Shown: piece after piece, positions 54,128 through 63,383 of the stretch | Position numbering within the stretch: the stretch's first letter is position 1 | Layout of the letters: each line of letters starts with the position of its first letter | Source of the DNA: Rhodanobacter thiooxydans LCS2 | GTDB taxonomy: Bacteria > Pseudomonadota > Gammaproteobacteria > Xanthomonadales > Rhodanobacteraceae | Direction: 5' to 3' | DNA length: 64,000 bases | Assembly: GCF_000264375.1 (NCBI RefSeq) | Contig: NZ_AJXW01000043.1 | Location: forward strand, 1-64,000 | The notes under the pieces: generated by a model | What the model saw: the letters and a program-made list of their open reading frames with translations, nothing else | Told to the model about the DNA's origin: nothing | Databases searched by the model: none | Made by a program: the position numbers and the translations under genes

Positions 54128-54871
54128 ATGTCTGGTCTGCTTTGCTCGGGCAACGTCAACATCGCCCTGCTCAACGACGACGGCACCTTCAAGGGCTATC
54201 TTGGCCTGAAGAACACCGTCGAACTCGCCCTCAACCCCGGCGCCGTCAACTCGCAGGTTCGCGTCTCGAAGATGATCGCCGACTTCGGCCAGAACCTCGA
54301 CACCGTCAACATTCCGGGTGGCCCCACGATCGCGCTCAGCGTCGACGATGTCGATGCCGACACCGTGGGCATGGCCTTCCGCGGTGACGTCGCCACCCTC
54401 AACCTGCCAGTGCTCACTGCCGCCGCATCCACGCTCGCCGTGGTGCCCGGCATGTGGTTCCCGGTAGCGCCTGCTGGCTATAAGATCACCGCGCTGGTCG
54501 TGAAGGATGCGGCCGATGTGGTTACCTTCGACTTGGGCACCGACTACACCCTCGATCCCGATGGCGCGATGATGTACATCGTCCCGACCGGCACCATCGT
54601 CGCGGGGAATCTCAGCCTCACCGTGACTGCCGCCGCTGTCACCGGCAAGCGTATCTCGCCGGCCACCAAGTCGGCCCTGCGCGTGGCTGTGCGCGGGCGC
54701 ATGAAGAACCTCGCCACCGGCAAGTTCCTCATCGTCAACGTGCCCGACGCGAGCGTGTCGCCGGGTGAGAACGTGGACTTCCTGAGCGGCAACTACGCCG
54801 TCAACAAGATGACCGGGCCCATCCGCACCGCTGTCGGCCAGCCCCCGTACACCGTCGATTTCCTCGACTGA
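54128..54871 (+). CDS. Major tail tube protein
   Basis: A 247-residue beta-rich protein, SGNVNIALLNDDGTFKGYLG at the start and GENVDFLSGNYAVNKMTGPI near the end, as in phage tail tube subunits that stack along the tape measure. GGAGG precedes the ATG. An intrinsic terminator follows 17 bases past the stop, fitting a highly expressed gene. Confidence 0.8.
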   Translation: MSGLLCSGNVNIALLNDDGTFKGYLGLKNTVELALNPGAVNSQVRVSKMIADFGQNLDTVNIPGGPTIALSVDDVDADTVGMAFRGDVATLNLPVLTAAASTLAVVPGMWFPVAPAGYKITALVVKDAADVVTFDLGTDYTLDPDGAMMYIVPTGTIVAGNLSLTVTAAAVTGKRISPATKSALRVAVRGRMKNLATGKFLIVNVPDASVSPGENVDFLSGNYAVNKMTGPIRTAVGQPPYTVDFLD

Positions 54872-54888
54872 TCGGCCAGGGCAACTTC

Positions 54889-54917
54889 GGGCCGGCGTGC
54901 AATGCGCCGGCCCTTTT
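54889..54917 (+). terminator. Intrinsic terminator after the tail tube gene
   Basis: A perfect 9-bp stem GGGCCGGCG/CGCCGGCCC with 7-base loop TGCAATG is followed by TTTT. It is directly joined to the conserved hairpin leader of the next gene. Confidence 0.85.
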
Positions 54918-54944
54918 GTGCCACCCGTCCGGTAAACGTGGCAC
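54918..54944 (+). repeat. Conserved hairpin leader, copy 2
   Basis: GTGCCA-CC-CGT-CCGGTAA-ACG-TGGCAC, one base different from the copy at 48430. It starts at the T-run of the tail-tube terminator and ends 24 bases before the gpZ-like ATG. Confidence 0.75.
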
Positions 54945-54968
54945 AGCCCGGCGGCGATGCTGGGCGGC

Positions 54969-55631
54969 ATGGCCTTCAACCGTCGCAACTCCGCCGTCAA
55001 GATCTACGTCAACGGCAGCACTGCCAACGACCTGTATGGCCTTGCCAAACGCGTCGGCCAGCAGGTATCGCGCATGTCGATGGCGTCGCAGCGCGCGCAG
55101 GCCTCGCTGGCGCGCAAGGTGCAGCCGGTGGCGAAGCGCGAGATCCGCAACGTCTACGGCGTCAAGGCCGGCATCCTCAACGGCCGGATGAAGCTGGAAA
55201 CCGGCACACGCGGCAAGGGCGATTTTCTCAGCCTGTGGGCTAGCACACGCAAGGTGTCGCTGCTCGAGTTCGGCGGCCGCTGGCGGGGCGTGAAAACGCC
55301 GGGCGCCACCGCCTCCATCCTGCTCGGCACCAGCAAGACCTACGACAGCGCGTTCATCGCCAACGTCGGCTGGCGTGGCGGCAGCGGGCAAGCGGTGAAA
55401 GCCGACACGGTCAGCCGCGCCATCTACGTGCGCCAGCGCGGGCCAGACGGCAAGCGCTTCGGCCGCGGTCCGCTCAAACGCCTGTATGGCCCCAGCGTGT
55501 TCGAGATGATCGGCACCAGCCCGAAGGCCCATTCGGCCGATACCGTGCGCGCCGCCATGCTGCCGCAGCTGCAGGATTTCTACGTGACCGAACTCAGCCG
55601 GCAGATCGCCCTGGAGCTGCGCCGTGGCTGA
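54969..55631 (+). CDS. Minor tail protein Z-like (GPZ)
   Basis: A 220-residue basic protein matching prophage minor tail protein Z: AQASLARKVQPVAKREIRNV, VKAGILNGRMKLETGTRGKG and VSLLEFGGRWRGVKTPGAT. ATG at 54969 is preferred over 54957 because the homologous leader at 48457-48480 uses the equivalent codon. It overlaps the tape-measure start by 8 bases. Confidence 0.82.
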   Translation: MAFNRRNSAVKIYVNGSTANDLYGLAKRVGQQVSRMSMASQRAQASLARKVQPVAKREIRNVYGVKAGILNGRMKLETGTRGKGDFLSLWASTRKVSLLEFGGRWRGVKTPGATASILLGTSKTYDSAFIANVGWRGGSGQAVKADTVSRAIYVRQRGPDGKRFGRGPLKRLYGPSVFEMIGTSPKAHSADTVRAAMLPQLQDFYVTELSRQIALELRRG

Positions 55632-58600
55632 TGCCAAGTTCGAAGAGGTTATCCGCCTCGCGTTCGAGACCGCCGGCACCGAAGGCATCAAGCAGGCGGC
55701 CGGCGCGATCGCCAGCATGGGCGACGTGTCGGAAGAAGCCAGGCAGAAAGCGGCCGGGCTGCTCGATGATATCGGCAACGTGGAAAAAGCGGGAGCCGCT
55801 GCGCGGCAGTACGAGCAGGTCGGCAAGCAGGTGCTGGAATACCAGCGCCAGATCAGCGCCGCGCGTGGCAAGGTGCTGGAGCTGTCGGCCGCGGTCAAGG
55901 CCGCCGACGAGCCGACCAAGGCGCAGCAGCGCGAGCTGGCCAAGGCGCGCAGCACGCTCAGCGATCTGGTGGGCGAGCAGCAGCGCGAGCTGGGCACCTT
56001 GCGCACGCTCAAGACCAGCCTGGACGGGCAGGGCATCAGCACGCGCAACGCGGCTAGCGCGCAGAAAGACCTGGCCGCCCGCACCGCGACAGCCAGCGCC
56101 AACCTGCGGGAGATGGTCACGTCGCTCAAGGCCACCCGCGACGCCGATGCACACCTGCAGGCCGAGCTGGCCACCGCGGCCACCAAAGCGCGCACGGAAA
56201 CCCAGCAGTACGACGCCGCGCTGGAGAAAGTGCGCGTGCAGCTGGACGCGAACAAGAACGCCGCCAAGCAGGGTGCCCGGGAAACCACGGCGAGCTTGGA
56301 AGCCACCACCGGCATCGTCAACAAGCTCAAGGGTGCGCTGGCTGGCCTTGGCGCATTCTTCTCCGCGCAGGGAGTCATCGGCGGCATCAAGTCGATCCTG
56401 AGCACCGGCGACGAATTCAGCAAGTTCGAAAAGCAGCTCAGCAGCGTCTACAACAGCGCGTCGAAGGGCAAGGAAGCGTTCGCGTGGGCGAAGCAATTCG
56501 CGAAGGATACGCCGCTGACGCTCGGCCAGGTGATGAAGTCTTTCATCCAGCTGAAGAACTTCGGCATCGACCCGATGAACGGCGCGCTGCAGGCCGCGGT
56601 GGATCAGAACGCCAAGCTCGGCGGCGAGTCGGAGCGGCTGGAGCGCATCACCCTGGCCATGGGCCAGGCCTTCGCCAAGGGCAAGCTGCAGGGCGACGAC
56701 ATCAAGCAGATGATCGAGGCCGGCGTGCCGGTCTGGCAACTGCTCAGCGAGGTCACCGGCAAGAGCACCGCCGAGCTGCAGAAGATGTCCGAGGCGGGCA
56801 AGCTCACCACCGACATCATGCAGAAGTTCTTTGTCCAGATGGGCAAGGATTCCGCCGGTGCCGCGCTCGACCAGATGCAGCTGCTGAGCGGCCAGTTTTC
56901 CAACCTGCAAGACAACCTGGAACAGTTCGAGGATCGCGTCGCTCAGAAGGGCGTGCTCAACTTTTTCCGCGACCAGCTGAAAGGCCTGAACGACCTGATC
57001 GGCAAGATGGCTGTGGACGGTCGGCTCGACGAATACGCCCAGAAGATTTCCGACGGCATCATCAAGACCGCCGAGGCGGTCAAGACCGGCACCACGTTCC
57101 TGATCGAGCATGCGTCCGCCTTCGGCAGCGTCATCAAGATCTACGCGACGTTCAAGGTGGCGCGCATCGTCGCGGAGTTGGCAATCGCCGCCAACCAGTT
57201 CGTGGCCACCACGAACGCGATCAACCTGACCGGCGGTGCGCTCGACGGCGCCACCAAGAAAGCCGGGTTTTTCAGCAAGGCACTGAGCCGCATCCCGGGC
57301 GGCGTCAAGGTAGCTATCGCAGTCGTAGGTTTCGACCTGCTGGTCAAGGCCGGCAACTACATCGGCGAGCTGGCCGGCAAGCACAGTGCCGCCGCCAAGA
57401 ATCTGGAAGCCACGCAGCAGCGTGTGAACGCGCAGATCCGCCAGCAGGCCGAAGCGTACATGGAGGTGGAGCGTCAGTATTCGCGCTATTTCGACACGCA
57501 GGTGCTCGGTGCGCAGGAAACCGCGAAGCTGACCACGGCAGAACGGGCGAGCTACGCTTCGCGGCTGGACGGCCTGCAGGCCTACCTCTCGGCCAAGACG
57601 TCGGAACAGCGCCGCCTGGTGCAGCTCGGCGAGCTTTCGCAGGATGAGCTGGACAAGACCCTGACCGCCCAGCGCGCCGCCAAGGATGGCATGACGGCGC
57701 TGCAGCAAGGCGCCGAGCTGGCCGCCACCGCGCTCAAGGAAAAGCTGAGCACCGGCGCCGCTGCCGTGCGTGAAGGCTTGAAGGGAATCGGCGCCGACGC
57801 CACCACGGCGCAGACGCGCGTCGAAACGCTGTTCCAGTCGTTCCAGAGCGACTCGATCACGCACATCGGCGACATCGGTCTCGCCCTGGCCAATGTGGCC
57901 GATCAATCGCAGGCAGCCGACCAGGCGGTGCGCCTCGGCCTGGTCGGCACGCTCGGCCAGCTCAGCAGCACCGACCTGTTGAAATTCCAGTCCGCCTCCA
58001 CCGCGGCATTCGAGCAATACAAGACCGGCGCGAAGGCATCCGCTGCCGTCACCGAGTCCGTGCTGCAGGTCGCGCTCGAGCGTCTCGGCGTCGCGGCCGA
58101 CCAGTGGGGACTGGCCAGCACCGATGCGGCACGGCAGAACGTGGCGGCATTCCAGACCGTCGCCGAAAATGCAGCGGCCACCGCCGGCACGATCGAGGCC
58201 GCGTTCAACAAGGCACTGGCGAACGCCACCACGATCGAGGCGGTGAAGGATCTGGGCACCGCCATGCAGGTGGCCGGTGACCAGGGCAAGGTTGGGTTCG
58301 ACGCCACCGAACGATCCGCCGCCGCGGTGCAGAACCGCATCCGGTCACTGCAGACCGCGCTCGACCCACTGAATGCCGCCTTCGCCCAGCTGGGCATTAC
58401 CTCGAAGCGTTCGCTCGACGATGCCGCCGCTGCCGCGCGTACGTCGTTTGACCAGATCGTGCGCGCCTACCGCGGTGGCGGTGCGGCGATCGAGGATGTG
58501 CGCGCGGCGTTCGGCGCCTACGCCAAGACCCAACTGGACGCCGCGGCGAATTCCGACGACTGGAAACAGTCCTCGGTGCGCAACGCGCTGGAAGTCCAGG

Positions 58601-59424
58601 CGGCCACGCTTAGTGTCTCCGATGAGATGGCCAAACTTGGCTTGTCTGGCATTGATGCCGGCGACAAGGTTGCCCATGGCGCGCGCACAGCGACCGACGC
58701 CTTGCACACCACGGCCAGCGCCGCCGGTGACGTTGCCGCAGCCACCGACCGGGCAGGCGACAGCGCCGAAGCCTATGGGGACAAATCCCGGCGTGCGGCG
58801 GATAGCAGTGCAAACGCATGGGTGGCCAGCGGCAAGCGCAGCAGCGTTGCGTTGACGGGCCTGTCCGATACCTTCCTGCAGGCGTTGTCCAACCTCAACA
58901 AGTACATCGGCAGCCAGAACATCTGGCGCAACGCGTGGAACGCCACCGTGGCCGAGTGGCGCCGGCAGGGCGTGGAAGTCGACAAACAGATCGAGAGTCT
59001 CAACCGCCAGAACGCCGCGTTCGACGAACTGACCCAGCGCGTCGAGACGTTGCGCAAAACTTACAACTACCTCAACGACGACCAGCTCCGCGCGCTCGCC
59101 CAGGCGCAGCAGACGCTGGAGCAAAACCAGAAGCGCGTCGAGGATGAAGCCAAGCAGAAAGCCCAGGACCAGCGCGAGAAAAACGCCGCGCAGAACGCCG
59201 CGGATACCGAGCGCTGGAACAAAGAACTGGGCGTCGACCCCAACGCCAGCGTGGCCAAGCCAGGCGCCGGCACCGAGCCGCAGCGCATTGCCATCGACCT
59301 GAGCGTCAGCGCCAGCCAGCAGGCCGGCGCCGTGCCGGCGCAGCTTTCCCCCACCGACGTGCAGAAGGTGGCGAACGAAGTGGTTCGCCAGATCGGCATC
59401 GCCCGCACCATGAGCAACCGCTGA
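55624..59424 (+). CDS. Tail tape measure protein
   Basis: A 1266-residue protein that sets tail length. The N-terminal 260 residues are long coiled coil (QRELAKARSTLSDLVGEQQR). A conserved tape-measure domain follows (about 250-480; GDEFSKFEKQLSSVYNSASK, AFAKGKLQGDDIKQMIEAGV). Hydrophobic stretches lie near 230-255 and 500-590 and a long helical, Ala-rich C-terminus ends it. Start GTG at 55624. No -1 frameshift chaperone gene pair lies between tube and tape measure. Confidence 0.92.
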   Translation: MADAKFEEVIRLAFETAGTEGIKQAAGAIASMGDVSEEARQKAAGLLDDIGNVEKAGAAARQYEQVGKQVLEYQRQISAARGKVLELSAAVKAADEPTKAQQRELAKARSTLSDLVGEQQRELGTLRTLKTSLDGQGISTRNAASAQKDLAARTATASANLREMVTSLKATRDADAHLQAELATAATKARTETQQYDAALEKVRVQLDANKNAAKQGARETTASLEATTGIVNKLKGALAGLGAFFSAQGVIGGIKSILSTGDEFSKFEKQLSSVYNSASKGKEAFAWAKQFAKDTPLTLGQVMKSFIQLKNFGIDPMNGALQAAVDQNAKLGGESERLERITLAMGQAFAKGKLQGDDIKQMIEAGVPVWQLLSEVTGKSTAELQKMSEAGKLTTDIMQKFFVQMGKDSAGAALDQMQLLSGQFSNLQDNLEQFEDRVAQKGVLNFFRDQLKGLNDLIGKMAVDGRLDEYAQKISDGIIKTAEAVKTGTTFLIEHASAFGSVIKIYATFKVARIVAELAIAANQFVATTNAINLTGGALDGATKKAGFFSKALSRIPGGVKVAIAVVGFDLLVKAGNYIGELAGKHSAAAKNLEATQQRVNAQIRQQAEAYMEVERQYSRYFDTQVLGAQETAKLTTAERASYASRLDGLQAYLSAKTSEQRRLVQLGELSQDELDKTLTAQRAAKDGMTALQQGAELAATALKEKLSTGAAAVREGLKGIGADATTAQTRVETLFQSFQSDSITHIGDIGLALANVADQSQAADQAVRLGLVGTLGQLSSTDLLKFQSASTAAFEQYKTGAKASAAVTESVLQVALERLGVAADQWGLASTDAARQNVAAFQTVAENAAATAGTIEAAFNKALANATTIEAVKDLGTAMQVAGDQGKVGFDATERSAAAVQNRIRSLQTALDPLNAAFAQLGITSKRSLDDAAAAARTSFDQIVRAYRGGGAAIEDVRAAFGAYAKTQLDAAANSDDWKQSSVRNALEVQAATLSVSDEMAKLGLSGIDAGDKVAHGARTATDALHTTASAAGDVAAATDRAGDSAEAYGDKSRRAADSSANAWVASGKRSSVALTGLSDTFLQALSNLNKYIGSQNIWRNAWNATVAEWRRQGVEVDKQIESLNRQNAAFDELTQRVETLRKTYNYLNDDQLRALAQAQQTLEQNQKRVEDEAKQKAQDQREKNAAQNAADTERWNKELGVDPNASVAKPGAGTEPQRIAIDLSVSASQQAGAVPAQLSPTDVQKVANEVVRQIGIARTMSNR

Positions 59425-59822
59425 TGCCCAACATCACCCTCGGTACCGTCACCTTGCCGCCCGACCTGCAGTGGTCGGATGAGTTCGCCTGGGTGGCGCT
59501 CGGCATGACCGCCAAGACCACGCTGACCGGCGCGGAAATCGTGCAGAGCGGCGCGCTGCAGGCTGGCCGGCCGGTCACCCTGCAAGGCGGCACGGACTTC
59601 GCGTGGGTGGATTACGCCACGGTCGAGGCGCTGCGCACGCTGGCCAGCGCGGCTGGCGCCACTTACACGCTCACGCTCGCCGACGACCGCGCGTTCAACG
59701 TGCGGTTCCGCTGCGAAGACACGCCGGTCGAGGGCGCGCCGGTAGCGCACCGCGTGACCCCGGACACCGGCAAGCGCGACGCCCTGCAGTACGTCCCCAT
59801 CATTCGCCTCAAGACGGTGTAA
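59424..59822 (+). CDS. Tail-associated hypothetical protein
   Basis: A 132-residue beta-rich protein (NITLGTVTLPPDLQWSDEFA, YTLTLADDRAFNVRFRCEDT). Start overlaps the tape-measure stop (TGATG). Position suggests a distal tail or baseplate part; no firm family. Confidence 0.65.
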   Translation: MPNITLGTVTLPPDLQWSDEFAWVALGMTAKTTLTGAEIVQSGALQAGRPVTLQGGTDFAWVDYATVEALRTLASAAGATYTLTLADDRAFNVRFRCEDTPVEGAPVAHRVTPDTGKRDALQYVPIIRLKTV

Positions 59823-59825
59823 CCC

Positions 59826-62800
59826 ATGCCCATCCAAGTCACCGACATCCAGCTGCTGGCCAGCGAGCGCCTCACCGACACCGACGACGGCGGCGGCAAG
59901 ATGACCGGCACCGTGATCGAGTCCGGCGCCATCAACAACCTGTTCCCGGACATCTCGCGCCTGGACCGCACATACGGTCGCCTGAGCCTGCGCAAGGCGT
60001 TCATGTCGGTGCGCTCGCAGAACACCGACACGTACCTTGGCGCCCACGTGATCGTCACCGACCCGCCCAGCGACGACAAGGTCGCGGTGACCATGTTCAC
60101 CACCGGCAGCCCCACCGACGTGCGCAGCAACGCGCAGGATCGCATCGAGAGCTATCTCACCGTCGGCCCGCTCAACGCCTACTACGTGTTCGGCAACCAG
60201 CCCCAGGGCGCGAAGGCCATCACCCTGTTCGGCCGGGTGGAGGATGCGCTGCCGGAAGTGGGCGACGTGCTGGTGATCAGCGTGGAGAGTGGCAACGTGG
60301 TCACCGCGCAGCAGTACGTGCGCATCGGCGACGTGAAAGCGGAGATCCGCAATTTCACCGATTCGCAAGGCGACTACACCCGCAAGGTGCTCACGCTTAC
60401 GCTGACCAGCGCATTGCGACAGACCTACCTTGGCGCCGAGGCCAGCCGGCTCAGCAGCGTGGTGCCCCCCACGCGCATCCGCAGCGTCACCGTGGCCGAC
60501 GCCAGCACGTATTACGGCGTCAGCAAGCTCGCCGCGCCAGCCGCGGCGAACGACCTGCAGGTGACGGTGGAGAGCATCACCGCCCAGCTGGTGCCCAGCA
60601 CCACGCGCGAGGTAGCGGTGGCTGGCGCCACCCCGGGCCTGTCGCTCAGCTACATCGCGGCGGCCGTGGCGCAAGCGCTGAATACCGGCGCGTCGCCGCG
60701 CTACCAGATGCGGGGCGTGTTGCCCGGTAGCCTGCAGGCCACCACCAGCAGCGGCACCGCCAAGGATGATGGCGCCGGCAATATGCAGGTCGGTACCAGC
60801 AGCGTCGGCGCGGTGGATTACGAATCGGGCCGGCTGTCCGGCCCGACTATCAACGGCGGCACCTACATCCCGGCGGCCACGATCAGCGCGGCATCCAAGA
60901 CGTTCGCGGTCGGCATCACGCTCAGCTCGCAGGGCACGGTGTACGTGGTCACGCTGCCCAGCATTCCAGCTCCTGGCACGCTCAGCGTGTCGTTCCGCTA
61001 CTTGGGAAAGTGGTACACGCTCACCGACGCCAAGCGCGATGGCACCATTGCCGGATCTTCGATCGCGGCCGGCGGCGGTACGGTGGACTACACCAGCGGC
61101 GACGTCACCATGACGCTCGGCGCCATCCCCGATGTGGGCAGCAAGCTGGTCTATGCGTGGGGCGACCCGACCAGTTTCCAGCAGCACGCCGGCGACCTCA
61201 CCGTCACCGACCCCGTGCTGATGTTCCAAGTCGCCCACTGGCCGATCAAGCCGGGCACGCTCACGCTGTCGTGGCTCAGCGGCGGTGTCACCAAGACGGC
61301 TACGGCCGACAGCGGCGGCACCATCAGCGGCAATGCCATCGGCAACGTGATCTACCTCGACGGAACCATTGTCATGGCTCCCGCCGCGGGCGCCTTTCCC
61401 GACAGCAACGCGAAAATCACCACGGTCTACACACAAGCCGATGGCCTGAAATCCTCGGTCGTCGGCGCGTACGCCGGCGGCACGCTCACCTTCGATCTGC
61501 CGGCCGGCGCGCTGCCGGTGAAGCCCGGCGGGCTCTCCGGCGTGGTGGCCGGTTTCTTCGGCGCCACCAGCTACAGCATGTACTGGAAAGATGACGGCGC
61601 CGGCGGCATCGTCACCGCCGCCGAGCTGGCGCCGAAGTACCGGCGCACGAATGGCAGCACCGGCCAGCTGCCCATCATCAGCGTCAACGCCGGCACGGTG
61701 GACTACAGCACCGGGCACGTCATCATTCAGCCGGGCAGCGTGTGGAGCCGCGAATACACCGTGACCGGCGTGCGCCAGCTGCCGAACAGCAGCCAGGCGT
61801 ACACGTACACCTACCTCAGCGGCACGTGGCAGGTGACCGATGGACAGGGCAACTTCGTGCCGTCCCCGTTGGTGCAGTTCAACGCCGTCCGCACCACCGC
61901 CACTGAAACCGCGCAGAACGAAGCGATCGACTACCCCGGCATCAGCTTCGTGCTCAGCCGCACCGTGGTCGATCCCATCCTGCCCGGCAGCGTGTGGTTC
62001 ACGTGGGGCGGCAAGACCTACATCGACCGCCAGGGCAAGATCTTCCGCGACATGGATCCGGCCACCGGCAGCGCCACCCAGGCCGGCACCATCAACTACC
62101 AGACCGGCGAGGTCACGCTCACCGACTACGGCACCAGCACCGGCGGCAGCGTGGCGCTGAAATCGCTGGTGACCCAGTTCGGCATCATGCCGACCAGCTA
62201 TGCGGTGTTCCGCACGCCTGGCGCACCGCTGCGGCCGTCGTCGTTCTACGTGCAGGCCATCCGTACCGACACCGGCGAGACCATCACCGCCACCAGCAAC
62301 AACGGCGGCGTGATCACCGGCACCTTCATTGGCGGCACAGTGCAAAACGACATGGGCTGGGCCGAAATCAACTTCGGCAGCTTCGTGCCGGCCGCCGGCA
62401 ACGAAACCCAGCCGTGGTACAACGCCGCCAACGTGGTCGGCAGCAACGTCTGGAGGCCGATCTTCGTCGACCCCACTACGATCAAATTCAACTGCGTGGT
62501 GCAGACCACGCTGCCGCTGAATGCCGACCTGCTCGGCATCGACCCGGTGCGCCTGCCGCTCACTGGCCGCGTGCCCATCTTCCGCGACGGCGACGTGGTG
62601 GTGATCCACGACGACCGCGTCGTCAACCTTTCGGGCGGCTTCACCGCCGGCAGCACCTTCACGCTGCCCGACGCGCCCATCTCGCAGTTCGCCCTGGTCG
62701 ACGCCACCGGCGCCGTCGTGCCCATAAGCAACTACACCGTCGACATGACCACCGCCACCGTCACCGGCGCCACCGGCTACGACGTCAGCGGCTTCACCGC

Positions 62801-63383
62801 CCCCATCAGCTGCGCCTACACCGTCGACGACATGCTGCTGGCCAGCAGCGTGGAGCTGGGCGGCCAGGTGTCGCTGGTGGCACCGCTCAGCCGTGCGTAC
62901 CCGGCCGGCGCGAAGGTGAGTAGCGTCCTGCTGTTCGGCGATCTGCAGGGGCAGAACCCGGTGTTCTTTTCGCAGCAGACGTGGACGGGGGCGTGGAGTG
63001 ATTCGCTCATTGGCGCGGGCACGACGGCGCAATACAACCGCACGGTGTATCCGCTGCAATTCGTCAACGCCGATACGGTCACCGAGCGTTGGTCGCTCAT
63101 TTTCACGAGTTCGGCCAGCGGAAACATTGTCGGTGAGACGTTGGGTCAGATCGGCACTTTTACGACATCGATCGACATTGCGCCGATCAATCCGATTACT
63201 GGTGCGCCGTACTTCACGTTGAAATCCGCTGGGTTCGGTGCAGGGTGGGGGGTTAGCAATGTTATCCGGTTCAACACCATCGGGCCGAATGCGCCGATCT
63301 GGATCGCGCGAACGGTGTTGCCGGGTGCGCAGGCTGTCATCGACGATGCGTTCCGGTTGCAGCTGCGTGGGGACGCGACATAA
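59826..63383 (+). CDS. Large tail protein with repeated beta modules
   Basis: A 1185-residue protein, mostly beta-sheet. The first 300 residues look like a tail-hub type domain (VTDIQLLASERLTDTDDGGG). Later a motif recurs four times: GAVDYESGRLS, GTVDYTSGDVTM, GTVDYSTGHVII and GTINYQTGEVTL, at about residues 330, 420, 625 and 755, each probably one module. Function is unknown; it may form the tail tip. The last 350 bases have lower GC and different codon use. Confidence 0.75.
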   Translation: MPIQVTDIQLLASERLTDTDDGGGKMTGTVIESGAINNLFPDISRLDRTYGRLSLRKAFMSVRSQNTDTYLGAHVIVTDPPSDDKVAVTMFTTGSPTDVRSNAQDRIESYLTVGPLNAYYVFGNQPQGAKAITLFGRVEDALPEVGDVLVISVESGNVVTAQQYVRIGDVKAEIRNFTDSQGDYTRKVLTLTLTSALRQTYLGAEASRLSSVVPPTRIRSVTVADASTYYGVSKLAAPAAANDLQVTVESITAQLVPSTTREVAVAGATPGLSLSYIAAAVAQALNTGASPRYQMRGVLPGSLQATTSSGTAKDDGAGNMQVGTSSVGAVDYESGRLSGPTINGGTYIPAATISAASKTFAVGITLSSQGTVYVVTLPSIPAPGTLSVSFRYLGKWYTLTDAKRDGTIAGSSIAAGGGTVDYTSGDVTMTLGAIPDVGSKLVYAWGDPTSFQQHAGDLTVTDPVLMFQVAHWPIKPGTLTLSWLSGGVTKTATADSGGTISGNAIGNVIYLDGTIVMAPAAGAFPDSNAKITTVYTQADGLKSSVVGAYAGGTLTFDLPAGALPVKPGGLSGVVAGFFGATSYSMYWKDDGAGGIVTAAELAPKYRRTNGSTGQLPIISVNAGTVDYSTGHVIIQPGSVWSREYTVTGVRQLPNSSQAYTYTYLSGTWQVTDGQGNFVPSPLVQFNAVRTTATETAQNEAIDYPGISFVLSRTVVDPILPGSVWFTWGGKTYIDRQGKIFRDMDPATGSATQAGTINYQTGEVTLTDYGTSTGGSVALKSLVTQFGIMPTSYAVFRTPGAPLRPSSFYVQAIRTDTGETITATSNNGGVITGTFIGGTVQNDMGWAEINFGSFVPAAGNETQPWYNAANVVGSNVWRPIFVDPTTIKFNCVVQTTLPLNADLLGIDPVRLPLTGRVPIFRDGDVVVIHDDRVVNLSGGFTAGSTFTLPDAPISQFALVDATGAVVPISNYTVDMTTATVTGATGYDVSGFTAPISCAYTVDDMLLASSVELGGQVSLVAPLSRAYPAGAKVSSVLLFGDLQGQNPVFFSQQTWTGAWSDSLIGAGTTAQYNRTVYPLQFVNADTVTERWSLIFTSSASGNIVGETLGQIGTFTTSIDIAPINPITGAPYFTLKSAGFGAGWGVSNVIRFNTIGPNAPIWIARTVLPGAQAVIDDAFRLQLRGDAT

